The notes beneath the pieces were generated by a model, which worked only from the letters and a program-made list of their open reading frames with translations, had not been told where the DNA came from and made no database searches. Made by a program: the position numbers and the translations under genes. Of a stretch of DNA of 64,000 nt, positions 43,221 to 52,786 are shown piece by piece; within the stretch, counting starts at the first letter, position 1; the number at the start of each line of letters is the position of its first letter. Location of the stretch: NCBI RefSeq assembly GCF_902459525.1, contig NZ_LR699166.1:3112501-3176500 (forward strand), given 5' to 3'. The DNA is from Sideroxydans sp. CL21. Its GTDB lineage: Bacteria > Pseudomonadota > Gammaproteobacteria > Burkholderiales > Gallionellaceae.

Positions 43221-44704
43221 TCCAAACGATCAATCGCCGTGCCGCCCGCCGCCTGCCTTACTCGTTTGCCAAGGCACAAGGCGTGGTGCTGACCGATTGC
43301 GATGAGCGCGCTGCGCTGGCAGTACGTCGCGACGCGAAACCCGAAGCCATCGCCGAGGTGATGCGCCAACTTGCCCTGCCCGTCGATGCCACACTGGTTG
43401 ATGCGGAAGCATTCGAGCGCATGCTGAGCGATGCCTACTCGCAAGCCGACGAATCCACTGCCATGCTGCTCGACGATGCAGAGCAGGACATGGACCTGTC
43501 CATGCTGTTGCACGACCTGCCCAAATCGGCGGACCTGCTGGAATCCGAGAACGACGCACCGGTCATCCGCATGATCAACGCGCTGCTCGCACAGGCCGTG
43601 CGCGACAATGCCTCGGACATCCACATCGAACCGTTCGAGACGCGTTCCGTCGTGCGCTTCCGTCTCGACGGAACGCTCAAAGACATTGCCGAACCGCATC
43701 GCGCACTGCATGCCGCCATGATCTCGCGCATCAAGGTGATGGCCGATCTCGATATCGCCGAAAAACGCCTGCCGCAGGACGGCCGCATCGCCCTGCGTCT
43801 GGCGGGGCGCCCCGTCGATGTGCGGGTATCGACATTGCCCACCGGACATGGCGAGCGCGTGGTGATGCGTCTGCTCGACAAGGAAGCGGGACGCCTCGAC
43901 CTCACCAAGCTGGGCATGAGCGCGACGTCGCTTGAAGCCATGATGCGGCTCACCGCGCAACCGCACGGCATCGTGCTCGTCACCGGCCCCACCGGTTCCG
44001 GCAAGACCACCACCCTGTATGCCGCGCTGTCATGCGTAGACGCCAGCGTGACCAACGTGATGACGGTGGAAGACCCGGTGGAATACGATCTCGACGGCAT
44101 CAGCCAGACGCAGGTCAACGCGCGCATAGACATGACTTTCGCCAGGGCGCTGCGCGCCATTCTCCGCCAGGACCCGGACGTGATCATGATCGGCGAGATC
44201 CGCGATCTGGAGACGGCGCAGATCGCCGTGCAGTCGAGCCTCACCGGACACCTGGTACTCGCCACGCTGCACACCAACGACACCGTAAGCGCGATCACCC
44301 GTCTAACCGACATGGGCGTCGAACCATTCCTGCTTTCTTCCAGCGTGGTCGGTGTGCTGGCGCAGCGTCTGGTACGCCGTCTGTGCCCGGATTGCCGCGA
44401 AGCCTATGCACCCGACGCATCCGAGCTCAAGGTGCTCGCCCCCCACGGCAAGCCCGACGTGCTGTATCGTCCGACCGGCTGCGCGCGCTGCAACCAGACC
44501 GGCTATCGCGGACGCACCGGCATTTACGAATTGCTGGAAGTCGACGAAGCCCTGCGCACCATGGTCCATTCGCGCGAAAGCGAACAGCATCTGCGCGATT
44601 ACGCGATGCAGCACGGCATGCTGAACCTGCGCGACGACGGACTGCGCTGGGTTGTTTCCGGCGACACTTCGCTGGAGGAAGTTATCCGCGTAACGCGGGA
44701 TTGA
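43217..44704 (+). CDS. gspE: Type II secretion ATPase GspE
   Basis: Cytoplasmic motor, 495 aa. N1E/N2E region (~1-110), then the core with SDIHIEPFE, Walker A GPTGSGKTTT (257-266), Asp box, Walker B DPDVIMIGEIRD, and four zinc cysteines (CPDC and CARC) in the C-terminal region. Standard length. An 85-bp inverted repeat element and ~195 bp lie before gspF, where most systems have direct contact. Confidence 0.96.
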   Translation: MIQTINRRAARRLPYSFAKAQGVVLTDCDERAALAVRRDAKPEAIAEVMRQLALPVDATLVDAEAFERMLSDAYSQADESTAMLLDDAEQDMDLSMLLHDLPKSADLLESENDAPVIRMINALLAQAVRDNASDIHIEPFETRSVVRFRLDGTLKDIAEPHRALHAAMISRIKVMADLDIAEKRLPQDGRIALRLAGRPVDVRVSTLPTGHGERVVMRLLDKEAGRLDLTKLGMSATSLEAMMRLTAQPHGIVLVTGPTGSGKTTTLYAALSCVDASVTNVMTVEDPVEYDLDGISQTQVNARIDMTFARALRAILRQDPDVIMIGEIRDLETAQIAVQSSLTGHLVLATLHTNDTVSAITRLTDMGVEPFLLSSSVVGVLAQRLVRRLCPDCREAYAPDASELKVLAPHGKPDVLYRPTGCARCNQTGYRGRTGIYELLEVDEALRTMVHSRESEQHLRDYAMQHGMLNLRDDGLRWVVSGDTSLEEVIRVTRD

Positions 44705-44772
44705 GGCGGGGATGGATTGCTGTAAGGCAATAGATAGCGGTTCGATACATTCGCCGTTCGTCTCGATCTCGC

Positions 44773-44857
44773 GTAGGGCGCAATAACCAACGGGCATTGC
44801 GCCGTATGTGCGGGGCCTAAACAACCGGTGCAATGCGCTACGCTTATTGCACCCTAC
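44773..44857. repeat. Inverted-repeat element (MITE-like) between gspE and gspF
   Basis: Ends are GTAGGGCGCAATAA (44773) and TTATTGCACCCTAC (44844-44857), with further matching inner parts CATTGCGCC and GGTGCAATGCG. The arms fold into a ~30-bp imperfect hairpin over an inner ~23 nt. No ORF. The sequence resembles dispersed GGTGCAATGCGC...CCCTAC repeats I remember from many proteobacterial genomes. Transcribed with the operon, it could affect message stability. Confidence 0.7.
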
Positions 44858-44899
44858 GATCCTGTATTTTTAGCTGTTAGCTTTTTTAATTCATAAACC

Positions 44900-46123
44900 A
44901 TGGCCACATTCCACTACAACGCGCTCGACGCAGAGGGCAAACCCGCACAGGGCATGATGGAAGCCGATTCGGCACGGCTCGCCCGCACCCAGTTGCGCGA
45001 AAACGGCCTGTTCGTGGTGGAACTGAATGCGCTCAACGACAGTACGTTGCAGGGTGGTTCGCGCAGTTTCACTCTGCGGTTCCGCAAGCGTGTTCCGCTT
45101 TCCGAAGTAAGCCTGGTACTGCGCCAGCTCGCCACTTTGCTGGAAGCCGGATTGCCGCTGGAACAGGCCCTGGGCGTGCTGATCGAGCAAGGCGAAAATC
45201 CCGCCATGCGCCAGGTACTCGCCGCCTTGCGTTCGGAGGTACTCGCCGGCAACACGCTGGCGCGCGCCATGGACAAATACCGCGACGTGTTCCCCGAAAT
45301 TCACCGCGCGCTGATCCGCGCCGGTGAAGAATCCGGCGAACTTGCCACGGTGATGGACAAACTCGCCAGCTACTCGGAAGCGCAACAAGCCCTGCAACAA
45401 AAAATCGGCCTGGCCATGGTGTATCCCGCCATCGTCATCACTGTTGCCGTCCTTGTGGTCGGCGGCCTGCTGCTCTTCGTCGTACCGCCCGTGGTCGAAG
45501 TATTCCAGCAGACACGCCAGGCCCTGCCCTTCCTTACCCGCGCCCTGATCGCGCTCAGCGATTTTCTGACCGCAACCTGGCTGTACCTGATCGCAATACT
45601 GGCGGCCGGTTCCTTCGCCGCGCATCGCGCCTTGCAGCAGGAGGCACTGCGCTTCCAAGTGCATCTCAAACTGCTGCGCCTGCCCGTTGTCGGCAAACTG
45701 ATACGAGGCAGCAACACCGCTCGCATGGCCAGTACCCTGGCGATCCTTGCCGGTAGCGGAGTTTCGCTGCTCACCGCACTCAATGCCGCCTGCGGCGTGG
45801 TCAGCAACTTGCCGATGCGCCGGGCGCTGGAAGACGCGGCGATTAAAGTACGCGAAGGCGTGACGCTGAACCGGGCCCTTGCCGCCTCCGGCCTGTTCCC
45901 GCCCGTGCTGATTCACCTCATCGCCAGCGGCGAACAGAGTGGCCGGCTCGACACCATGCTGGATCGCGTCGCCAAGCAACAAACGCAGGAAGTCGCCGGC
46001 TTTACCACCGCACTGACCTCCATCATGGAACCGTTGCTGATCCTGTTCATGGGTGCGGTGGTGCTGCTGATCGTACTGGCGATTCTGCTGCCCATCATCC
46101 AGATGAATCAGATGGTAAAGTGA
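44900..46123 (+). CDS. gspF: Type II secretion inner-membrane platform protein GspF
   Basis: 407 aa, two homologous cytoplasmic domains (~70-195 and ~275-395), each followed by membrane segments, three in all. Starts TFHYNALDAEGKPAQGMME, the family entry, and has EAGLPLEQALGVLIEQGEN and the related LAGSGVSLLTALNAACGV. The start is preceded by the repeat element and an AT-rich stretch, without a strong Shine-Dalgarno. Confidence 0.96.
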   Translation: MATFHYNALDAEGKPAQGMMEADSARLARTQLRENGLFVVELNALNDSTLQGGSRSFTLRFRKRVPLSEVSLVLRQLATLLEAGLPLEQALGVLIEQGENPAMRQVLAALRSEVLAGNTLARAMDKYRDVFPEIHRALIRAGEESGELATVMDKLASYSEAQQALQQKIGLAMVYPAIVITVAVLVVGGLLLFVVPPVVEVFQQTRQALPFLTRALIALSDFLTATWLYLIAILAAGSFAAHRALQQEALRFQVHLKLLRLPVVGKLIRGSNTARMASTLAILAGSGVSLLTALNAACGVVSNLPMRRALEDAAIKVREGVTLNRALAASGLFPPVLIHLIASGEQSGRLDTMLDRVAKQQTQEVAGFTTALTSIMEPLLILFMGAVVLLIVLAILLPIIQMNQMVK

Positions 46124-46176
46124 CCAAACGATCGGTCATCCGGTTTTGATGTAATTTTTACAAAGGAAAGCAAATC

Positions 46177-46608
46177 ATGAAATCCATACGCACTAGCAAA
46201 GGCTTCACCCTGATCGAACTGATGGTCGTCATCCTCATCATCGGCGTGCTGGCCGCGCTGATCGTGCCCAAGGTGATGAGCCGCCCGGACGAAGCGCGCG
46301 TAACCGCCGCCAAGCAGGATATTGCCACCATCACCCAGGCGCTCAACCTCTACAAGCTGGATAACCAGCGCTATCCCACAACAGAACAGGGACTGGCCGC
46401 ACTGGTGAAAAAACCCACCATTTCCCCTGTCCCGAACAACTGGAAGAGCGAGGGCTATCTGGACCGCGTGCCGAAGGACCCGTGGGGCACGCCATACCAA
46501 TACCTGCAACCCGGCGTGCATGGCGCGATCGACGTGTTCAGTTTCGGCGCGGATCGCGTCCCCGGTGGTGAAGGCAACGATGCCGACATCGGGTCGTGGC
46601 AGGACTGA
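46177..46608 (+). CDS. gspG: Major pseudopilin GspG
   Basis: Main subunit of the T2SS pseudopilus, 143 aa. Prepilin leader KSIRTSKG before [20 protein letters not shown], with Glu5 of the mature chain. The calcium-loop region near the end ([35 protein letters not shown]) is typical. AAAGGAAAG precedes the ATG. Needs a GspO/PilD peptidase not encoded here. Confidence 0.97.
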   Translation: MKSIRTSKGFTLIELMVVILIIGVLAALIVPKVMSRPDEARVTAAKQDIATITQALNLYKLDNQRYPTTEQGLAALVKKPTISPVPNNWKSEGYLDRVPKDPWGTPYQYLQPGVHGAIDVFSFGADRVPGGEGNDADIGSWQD

Positions 46609-46662
46609 CACTTCTCCGAACAAGAGTGATTGTTCCTCGCGGCTTTATTCCCCACCCTCAAT

Positions 46663-46748
46663 CCCTCCCTCGGGGGGAGAGGGAAGACAAGCGCCCCCAC
46701 CGGGCGATAACCGGTGACTTGCCGCTCCAGCGGCTTGGTCAGATAGCA
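46663..46748. repeat. Hairpin and dispersed repeat between gspG and gspH
   Basis: A hairpin CCCTCCC / GGGAGAGGG region (46663-46683) is followed by a block at 46706-46748 starting GATAACCGGTGACTTG, then a small stem CCGCTCCAGCGG, then TTGGTCAGATAGCAG. The same layout (GATAACCAGCGACTTG, stem GCTGCAG...CTGCAGC-like, TAGTCGAATGGCTAG) occurs at 27558-27609 inside the tolQ/tolR insertion. The two appear to be members of one dispersed repeat family. Confidence 0.6.
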
Positions 46749-46790
46749 GGAAGTTTCAACAGGAATTCCATCAAGGGTTCGGATGGGGGA

Positions 46791-47261
46791 ATGCACGGCT
46801 TCACGCTGCTTGAAATGATGGTGGCGCTGGTCGTCGCCAGCATCATGCTCACTGTGGCGACGTTGAATCTGATGCCTAACGCACAGACCGTGTTGCGCGA
46901 TGAATCGCAACGACTGGCTTTCCTGATGGAAAACGGTGCGATGAGTTCGCAGGCAGGCGGACAACCTCTGGCCTGGTCCGGCACCGGCAACAGCTACCGT
47001 TTCTGGAAGCGCACAAAAGACGGCATATGGGAGCGCATCGAACGCGACAACCTCTTGCATCCCCGCATCCTGCCGGATACGGTCCGCATAGGCAAAGTCA
47101 GTTTCGACGGGCGCAGCATCGAGCCGGGCTCGCTGATTGTGCTCAGCCCCGAATTATCGGCCAAGGATTTTCGGGTGAGCCTGCTCAGTAACGGCATGGT
47201 TTCCGACATCGTCGGCAACGGCCTGGGCAAGGTGGATGTCGTGGCGGGGAGAACGCCATGA
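46791..47261 (+). CDS. gspH: Minor pseudopilin GspH
   Basis: 156 aa from ATG 46791: HGFTLLEMMVALVVASIMLTVATLNL is the prepilin N terminus with cleavage after Gly. The start is uncertain: in frame upstream lies NRNSIKGSDGG, similar to the GspJ leader RNNSIKG, but no ATG or GTG is available before the repeat at 46663-46748. An older start may have been cut off by that repeat. The remaining protein has a GspH-type beta-rich domain. Confidence 0.85.
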   Translation: MHGFTLLEMMVALVVASIMLTVATLNLMPNAQTVLRDESQRLAFLMENGAMSSQAGGQPLAWSGTGNSYRFWKRTKDGIWERIERDNLLHPRILPDTVRIGKVSFDGRSIEPGSLIVLSPELSAKDFRVSLLSNGMVSDIVGNGLGKVDVVAGRTP

Positions 47262-47638
47262 GTCTGCCCCGCAACTCAGCAGGCTTCACATTGCTTGAAG
47301 TCCTGGTTGCCCTTGCCATCCTCGCCATCGCCATGGCCGCGGTATCGCGCACCGCAAGTTCCAGCATCCGCAATGTCGATGCCTTGCGCATTCGCGTTAT
47401 CGCCGACTGGGTGGCACAAAACCGCCTGGCTAACCACCAGGCTATGAGCGACTGGCCTGCACAAGGCATCCAGACGGGCAGTGAAGATCAGGCGGGACAA
47501 ACCTACCCGTGGCAGGAAGAAGTCATCGACACCCCCAATCCCACCATGCGTCGCATCGTCGTCAGCGTGTATTCGCCGGATGACGGCAAATTCAAGCTGC
47601 GCGAATTGACCGGGTATCTGGTGCAATATCCGCGATGA
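47258..47638 (+). CDS. gspI: Minor pseudopilin GspI
   Basis: 126 aa, leader SLPRNSAG then FTLLEVLVALAILAIAMAA with Glu5. The family block VADWVAQNRLA is close to the usual AxxxAxxxL. It overlaps gspH and gspJ by 4 nt. With GspJ and GspK it should form the tip complex of the pseudopilus. Confidence 0.95.
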   Translation: MSLPRNSAGFTLLEVLVALAILAIAMAAVSRTASSSIRNVDALRIRVIADWVAQNRLANHQAMSDWPAQGIQTGSEDQAGQTYPWQEEVIDTPNPTMRRIVVSVYSPDDGKFKLRELTGYLVQYPR

Positions 47639-48243
47639 GGAACAATTCCATAAAGGGCTTTACCCTGATCGAACTGCTCGTTGCAATGTTCGTATTTGCG
47701 ATTTTGGCAGTCACCGCCTATCGCGGTCTCAACGCAGTGACCCAGGCGCGCGCCCATATCGATCGCGAGACGCGCAAATGGCAGGCGCTGGAGCGTTTTT
47801 TCGCGCGCCTCGACGGCGAGACGGCACAGGTGTTGCTGCGTCCGGTGCGCACGGCAAGCGGCGAGCTGGCGCCCGCCTGGGTCGGCTCGCCTTCCACCAC
47901 TGAAAGCCTGGAGGATGTGCAACTGGCTTTCACGCGCAATGGCGGATTCGATGCCGACGGCAATCCGTTGTCGCCGCAGCGCGTCGGCTACCGGCTGCGG
48001 GAGAACAAACTGGAGATGTTGCGCTGGACTGCGCTGGATAGCGCCCCGTACAATGTGCCAACAGTGGATACCGTGCTGGAAGACGTAAGCGAATTCAATT
48101 TGCTTTACCTGACCAGCCACCTGACCTGGGAGACACAATGGCCTCCCGCCTTTCCCGATATTTCAGCACTGCCCAAAGCGGTGAAAGTGGAACTGGTGTT
48201 GAAGGGTGGCGATAAACTGACCCGGTTCTTTGCGCTGCAATGA
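47635..48243 (+). CDS. gspJ: Minor pseudopilin GspJ
   Basis: 202 aa, leader RNNSIKG then FTLIELLVAMFVFAILAVTAYRGL; followed by ERFFARLDGETAQVLLRPVR, a typical GspJ block. Coupled by ATGA overlaps to gspI and gspK. Confidence 0.95.
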   Translation: MRNNSIKGFTLIELLVAMFVFAILAVTAYRGLNAVTQARAHIDRETRKWQALERFFARLDGETAQVLLRPVRTASGELAPAWVGSPSTTESLEDVQLAFTRNGGFDADGNPLSPQRVGYRLRENKLEMLRWTALDSAPYNVPTVDTVLEDVSEFNLLYLTSHLTWETQWPPAFPDISALPKAVKVELVLKGGDKLTRFFALQ

Positions 48244-49160
48244 AGACACAAACACAACATGGCGTAGCCTTGGTGCTGGTACTGTTGATCGTGGCCATGG
48301 CCACCACCATCGCCGCATTCATGGCGCAGCAGCAGGCTTTCTGGCAGCGCGAGATGGAGAATGGCCGCGACCGCGCGCAGGCGCGTCGCATCGCCGAAGC
48401 CGGAATCGACTGGGCGCGAGCGGTGCTGGCGGACGATGAGTCGGTCAATCCGGGAGTCGACAACGCGCGCGAGATGTGGGCGATGCAGTTGCCCGCCATC
48501 CCGGTGGAGGGCGGCGAAGTGCAAGGCACCATCGTCGACCAGCAGGGATTGTTCAACTTGAACAATCTGGTCGCTAACGGCGTGTTGAGCGCGCCCGATC
48601 TGGCGCGTTTCCAGCGCCTGCTCGCGGCACTGGGCCTGCCGCAGGAACTCGGCAACACGCTGGTAGACTGGATGGATGCGAATAGCGAGACGATGCCAAA
48701 CGGTGCTGAAGACGAATATTACATGAGTCTCGACAAACCCTACCGCTGCGCCAATCTCCCGCTCTCCGACATCGGCGAGCTGGTTTGGGTAAGGGGTTTT
48801 GATGCCACTACCATCCAGCGGCTGCAGCCATTCGTGAGCGTGTTGCCGGAATCGAATACGGCAGTGAACGTGAACTTTGCGCCGCCGGAAGTGTTGATGG
48901 CGATACTGCCGGGATTGACGCTGCAGGATGCACGGCAATTGGCCTTGCAGGCAAGTTCGACCCCGTTCATGAGCCTGGCGGATTTTTTACAACGGTTACC
49001 CAAAACCGTGATACAAGACAGCACCCTGTTACTCAGCGTAAGCAGCCAATATTTTATGGTGACCGGATATGCCACCCAGGGCGACGGTGCTTCGTCGGCA
49101 CATGTGCTGCTGCATCGCGCCGGTATCTGGGCGACACAAGTCAGAAAGAGCCTGCAATGA
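48240..49160 (+). CDS. gspK: Minor pseudopilin GspK
   Basis: 306 aa, largest pseudopilin, forming the tip. Short leader KTQTQHG followed by VALVLVLLIVAMATTIAAFM; position 5 is not Glu, as known for GspK, fitting its place at the tip. The alpha domain contains GLFNLNNLV, LVDWMDANSE and ANLPLSDIGEL, all family blocks. Confidence 0.95.
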   Translation: MKTQTQHGVALVLVLLIVAMATTIAAFMAQQQAFWQREMENGRDRAQARRIAEAGIDWARAVLADDESVNPGVDNAREMWAMQLPAIPVEGGEVQGTIVDQQGLFNLNNLVANGVLSAPDLARFQRLLAALGLPQELGNTLVDWMDANSETMPNGAEDEYYMSLDKPYRCANLPLSDIGELVWVRGFDATTIQRLQPFVSVLPESNTAVNVNFAPPEVLMAILPGLTLQDARQLALQASSTPFMSLADFLQRLPKTVIQDSTLLLSVSSQYFMVTGYATQGDGASSAHVLLHRAGIWATQVRKSLQ

Positions 49161-50365
49161 ATCTTCGTATTTACCTCACTGCACACTGGCAGGATGCCGC
49201 ATCGGGCTGTGCCTGGGTGCTGCTGGACGACGCGGGCAATGTACGCGAATCCGGCAACGGCACACTTGCATCGATGCCGCACAGCGACGAGGCAACAGTG
49301 ATTGTCTCGGCAGAGCGCGTGCTGGCAACGACCGCGGTATTGCCCAGGATCAAACGCAGCAAACTTGAAACTGCACTGCCCTTCGCGCTGGAAGATGCGC
49401 TGATAGACGATGCTACCGAGGCGCATGTCACGCCCGGCGCGAAACTGCCGGACGGACGCACTGTGCTGTACACGCTGAACAGGAGTTGGCTCGCGCGTTT
49501 CCTTGCCGCCAGCGCCGCTGCAAAAGTGCGCGTGCGCCGCGTCGTTCCCGAATTCTGCCTGCTGCCGACGCGCGCCGGCGAATGGAGTCTGGCGTGGGAC
49601 GGAACGCAAGGATTCCTGGCGACGACACACAGCCTGGGCGGCGCGCTGGATAGCGGCGACGATGCGCATGCACCGGTATCGCTGCAACTGCGCCTGCAAC
49701 AGGATGCGCCCGCCGCGCTGCGGCTGTTCTCGCTTGGCAACGAAGTTCAGGTGCCGAACTGGGGACTCGGTGTTCCCGTCATTTGCGAAAAGCAGAGTAT
49801 CGATTGGCGCAAGGCACCCATTCCCGGCGATGTTCCCAACCTGCTGTGGGGCAAACTGGCTCCGCCGCCGCGTATCAGCGAACTCTGGCCGTGGCTGCGC
49901 CCGGCGCTGATGGCAGCGCTGCTGCTGTTCGGCGTGGAAGTCTGCACCAGCAATCTGGAATGGGCGCTGCTCGCCAACGAAAAGCGCCAACTGATGCACA
50001 GCATGACGGAGACGTTCCAGGAGACTTTCGGCGCGGACGCCACCATCGTCGATGCTCCGTTGCAAATGCGGCGCAACCTGGCGCGTCTGCGCCATGCGGC
50101 GGGCATCAGCGACGACGCCGATTTCTCCCCGCTACTGGACAAATTCGCCGCCGCTTCGAGCTCACTCCCCGGCAGCACCTTGCGCACGCTGCGCTATGCC
50201 GACGGCAAACTGGATATCGAGATGGCGCTCGCGAGTGCAACCATGCTCGACAAGCTGCAACAGCGTATCGCCGAAACGGGGTTGACCGCGCAGGTGGTGG
50301 ACAAACACGATGCGAGCGGCACCATAACGGTACAGCTGCGCGTATCTGCGGGGAGTGTGCGATGA
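49157..50365 (+). CDS. gspL: Type II secretion protein GspL
   Basis: 402 aa bitopic protein recruiting GspE. Actin-like cytoplasmic domain (~1-235), membrane segment (~258-275, ALMAALLLFGVEVCTS), periplasmic ferredoxin-like domain (~310-402). It overlaps gspK and gspM by 4 nt. Confidence 0.92.
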   Translation: MNLRIYLTAHWQDAASGCAWVLLDDAGNVRESGNGTLASMPHSDEATVIVSAERVLATTAVLPRIKRSKLETALPFALEDALIDDATEAHVTPGAKLPDGRTVLYTLNRSWLARFLAASAAAKVRVRRVVPEFCLLPTRAGEWSLAWDGTQGFLATTHSLGGALDSGDDAHAPVSLQLRLQQDAPAALRLFSLGNEVQVPNWGLGVPVICEKQSIDWRKAPIPGDVPNLLWGKLAPPPRISELWPWLRPALMAALLLFGVEVCTSNLEWALLANEKRQLMHSMTETFQETFGADATIVDAPLQMRRNLARLRHAAGISDDADFSPLLDKFAAASSSLPGSTLRTLRYADGKLDIEMALASATMLDKLQQRIAETGLTAQVVDKHDASGTITVQLRVSAGSVR

Positions 50366-50865
50366 AAGCAATATTTGAAAAACTGAAGACACGTCACTGG
50401 AATACGCTCAGCGCCACCGAGCAAAAAACCCTATTGCGCGGCGCGTTGCTACTCATACCGCTGCTGATGTACGGGGTGCTGTGGCAACCCGCGCACCAGG
50501 CTTTGCCCAAACTGCAGGAAACCTTGCCGCGACTGCGCGCGCAAGCCGACCAAATGCAGTCGCTCGCCGGGCAAGCGCAATCGTTGCGCCAGAAACCCCA
50601 GCTTGCCGTGCTGGACAGCGATGCCCTCAAAATCGCCGTGGAAAAATCGGCACAGGCGGCGGGTTTGCCGCTGCAGGTCTTGCCGGGCGAACAGAACAGC
50701 GTGCGCATCAGCGCCGATAGCATCTCTTTTGCACACTGGCTGCAATGGCAGCACGCACTGGAACTGAACCAGCACATCCGCGTTTCGACCGCGATGCTGG
50801 CAGCATCGCCCGAACCGGGCATGGTCAAGGTGCAAGCCACGCTGACCAACGGAGCGGACCAATGA
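50362..50865 (+). CDS. gspM: Type II secretion protein GspM
   Basis: 167 aa from ATG 50362, which overlaps the gspL TGA. Membrane segment (~25-42, LLRGALLLIPLLMYGVLW), coiled-coil-like part (~48-80), then a ferredoxin-like domain. It pairs with GspL in the platform. Confidence 0.9.
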   Translation: MKAIFEKLKTRHWNTLSATEQKTLLRGALLLIPLLMYGVLWQPAHQALPKLQETLPRLRAQADQMQSLAGQAQSLRQKPQLAVLDSDALKIAVEKSAQAAGLPLQVLPGEQNSVRISADSISFAHWLQWQHALELNQHIRVSTAMLAASPEPGMVKVQATLTNGADQ

Positions 50866-51620
50866 CGTTACGCCGCATGCTGTTGGCACTGATGTTCGGC
50901 AGCGTGTTCGTCATCGGCTTGTGTGTCTTCGCACCCGCCGCACTGATGGGCTACGCGCTCGAACGCATCACCGGCGGCACGCTGTCGCTGGCGCAAACGA
51001 AGGGCAGCCTGTGGCAGGGTTCCGGGGTTGCACTGTTGCGAAAGGATGCCCGCTATCAGACGCTCGGCAGCTATCGCTGGAGCCTGAAATTCCCCGGCAC
51101 GACACTGCAAGTTCAAACCGGCGAATCCGCACCGATGACCCTGCATTACGCCCCTTTCGCCAAACGTATCGATATCGACAATCTGCACCTCGTCCTGCCC
51201 GCTTCTTCAATCGAACTCGCCGCCCCCCAACTCGGTCCCTACCAGCTTCAGGGCTCACTCGAAGTGGCCGGCGAACATCTTGCACTGAACGCCGCCGGAC
51301 TGGACGGCGAGGTCACCGTGGATTGGTTACGCGCCGCTTCCGCATTGTCCGAAATACGGCCGCTGGGCGACTATCGCATCTTGCTCAAGGGCCATGCTGC
51401 GGGACTGGATGCACAACTGTCCACGCTTTCCGGCAAACTGTTGCTGTCCGCGACCGGCAGCTTCGACAGAGTGAACGGGATGCTCATCAACGGAACCGCA
51501 CAAGCCGCCCCCGGTGAAGCGGCTGTGCAACTGAACGAGTTATTGCACCATCTCGGCCCGGAAGTCAGCCCGGGAGTATTCAAACTGTCCCTGATGCCGC
51601 AGCCCGCAGCGACGCGTTGA
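50862..51620 (+). CDS. gspN: Type II secretion protein GspN
   Basis: 252 aa. One N-terminal membrane segment (~5-28) and a beta-rich periplasmic part (SLAQTKGSLWQGSGVALL, YRWSLKFPG). GspN is a non-essential T2SS component present in a subset of systems. Last gene of the operon; the following ~130 bp show no clear intrinsic terminator. Confidence 0.88.
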   Translation: MTLRRMLLALMFGSVFVIGLCVFAPAALMGYALERITGGTLSLAQTKGSLWQGSGVALLRKDARYQTLGSYRWSLKFPGTTLQVQTGESAPMTLHYAPFAKRIDIDNLHLVLPASSIELAAPQLGPYQLQGSLEVAGEHLALNAAGLDGEVTVDWLRAASALSEIRPLGDYRILLKGHAAGLDAQLSTLSGKLLLSATGSFDRVNGMLINGTAQAAPGEAAVQLNELLHHLGPEVSPGVFKLSLMPQPAATR

Positions 51621-51996
51621 CAACAAATCATCCACCAACCCGCTTTCCCCTTTCAAAATATGGGATAGAGGACAGGTTTTTCCCAAATCGCGGCACTGGC
51701 GTAATAAAAGCTGCTATAGAATTGGCAAGTCAAACCCAAACTTACTGATAGATTGATATGGGAGTCTTGCAGTGAAAAAATTTTTCTTGATTTTCATGCT
51801 TATTGCAGCCGGCTGGCTGCTAATAAGTGTCGTCTGGTCGAGCATATCCATGCACTTGGCGCAATCGGTTTTCCACAGGAGCTAAGCAATTTGATATCCA
51901 CCGGCAAGCTACGGCTGTTGGCTTTGTCAGCCTGTTGCAGTTGCTCGGCTTAGGACACATTCCATTCCGACAGGTTTTTCCCCGGTAAATATACGC
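51621..51996 (+). other. Intergenic region with a possible 37-aa membrane peptide ORF (51772-51885)
   Basis: 376 bp without a recognised gene. A GTG at 51772, preceded by GGGAG at 8 nt, opens a 37-codon ORF starting MKKFFLIFMLIAAGWLLISV, a single hydrophobic segment that could be a small membrane protein or the relic of a signal peptide. A longer ORF in another frame (51753-51953) has no feature of interest. The rest is AT-richer than the neighbouring genes. Confidence 0.3.
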
Positions 51997-52626
51997 ATGC
52001 AAATCGATCCTTCCCTGCACTCAAAAGCAGACAACTACAAGTTGCTGACAAATCTGGTAGTTCCCCGTCCGATCGCGTGGGTCACCAGCCAGAATGAAAG
52101 TGGCATTATCAATCTGGCACCATTCAGTTTTTTCAATGCGGTAGGCAGCGATCCGCTATATGTAATCATCAGCATCGGCCACAACGATGCGGGCGAATCC
52201 AAAGACACCGCAAAGAATATTCTCGCCAACGGTGAGTTTGTGGTGAATCTCGTTTCCGAGGATTTGTTCGAAGCAATGAATATTTCGGCGGCGGACTTTC
52301 CGCCCGGGCAAAGCGAATTGCTTGCGGCACACCTGCACTCATCACCCTCGGTTCATATCAAAGTGCCCCGTGTGGCCGAGGCGCAAGCCAGTCTCGAGTG
52401 CAAATTATTCAGCACGCAGGTGCTTGGTGCCAATACGCTGTTTATTGGCGAAGTGGTGATGTTTCATGTGGCGGACCATTTGATAGATGCGCATTTGCAT
52501 ATCAACAACTTTACACCCATCGGGCGGCTCGGTTCGCCTTCAGTTTATTGTCGTACTTCCGATCGATTCGATGTTTCGCGCATCACCTATCAACAATGGG
52601 TACGCGAATATGATCAATCGCAATGA
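51997..52626 (+). CDS. Flavin-reductase-like FMN-binding split-barrel protein
   Basis: 209 aa, cytoplasmic. Blocks VPRPIAWVTSQNESGIINLAPFSFF (given in part: PRPIAWVTS, NLAPFSFFN) and FVVNLVSEDLFEAMN match the flavin-reductase-like family that binds FMN. These proteins reduce flavins with NAD(P)H or act in oxidoreductase pairs; the substrate cannot be told. It stands alone between the T2SS operon and the convergent OmpA gene. Confidence 0.88.
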   Translation: MQIDPSLHSKADNYKLLTNLVVPRPIAWVTSQNESGIINLAPFSFFNAVGSDPLYVIISIGHNDAGESKDTAKNILANGEFVVNLVSEDLFEAMNISAADFPPGQSELLAAHLHSSPSVHIKVPRVAEAQASLECKLFSTQVLGANTLFIGEVVMFHVADHLIDAHLHINNFTPIGRLGSPSVYCRTSDRFDVSRITYQQWVREYDQSQ

Positions 52627-52786
52627 TCGTGATCGAGCGATTAACGGTCTTTGGTAAACCTGAATTGTGAAGGGCCAGAATTGGCCGAGAAGCCGAAGTC
52701 GGGAGTAGCAGTACTTTCTTTGATCTGACGGTTGCAAATCAGAATTGGGGAAGAACATTGCCCGATCTGAGAATTGTTTAAGCCAT

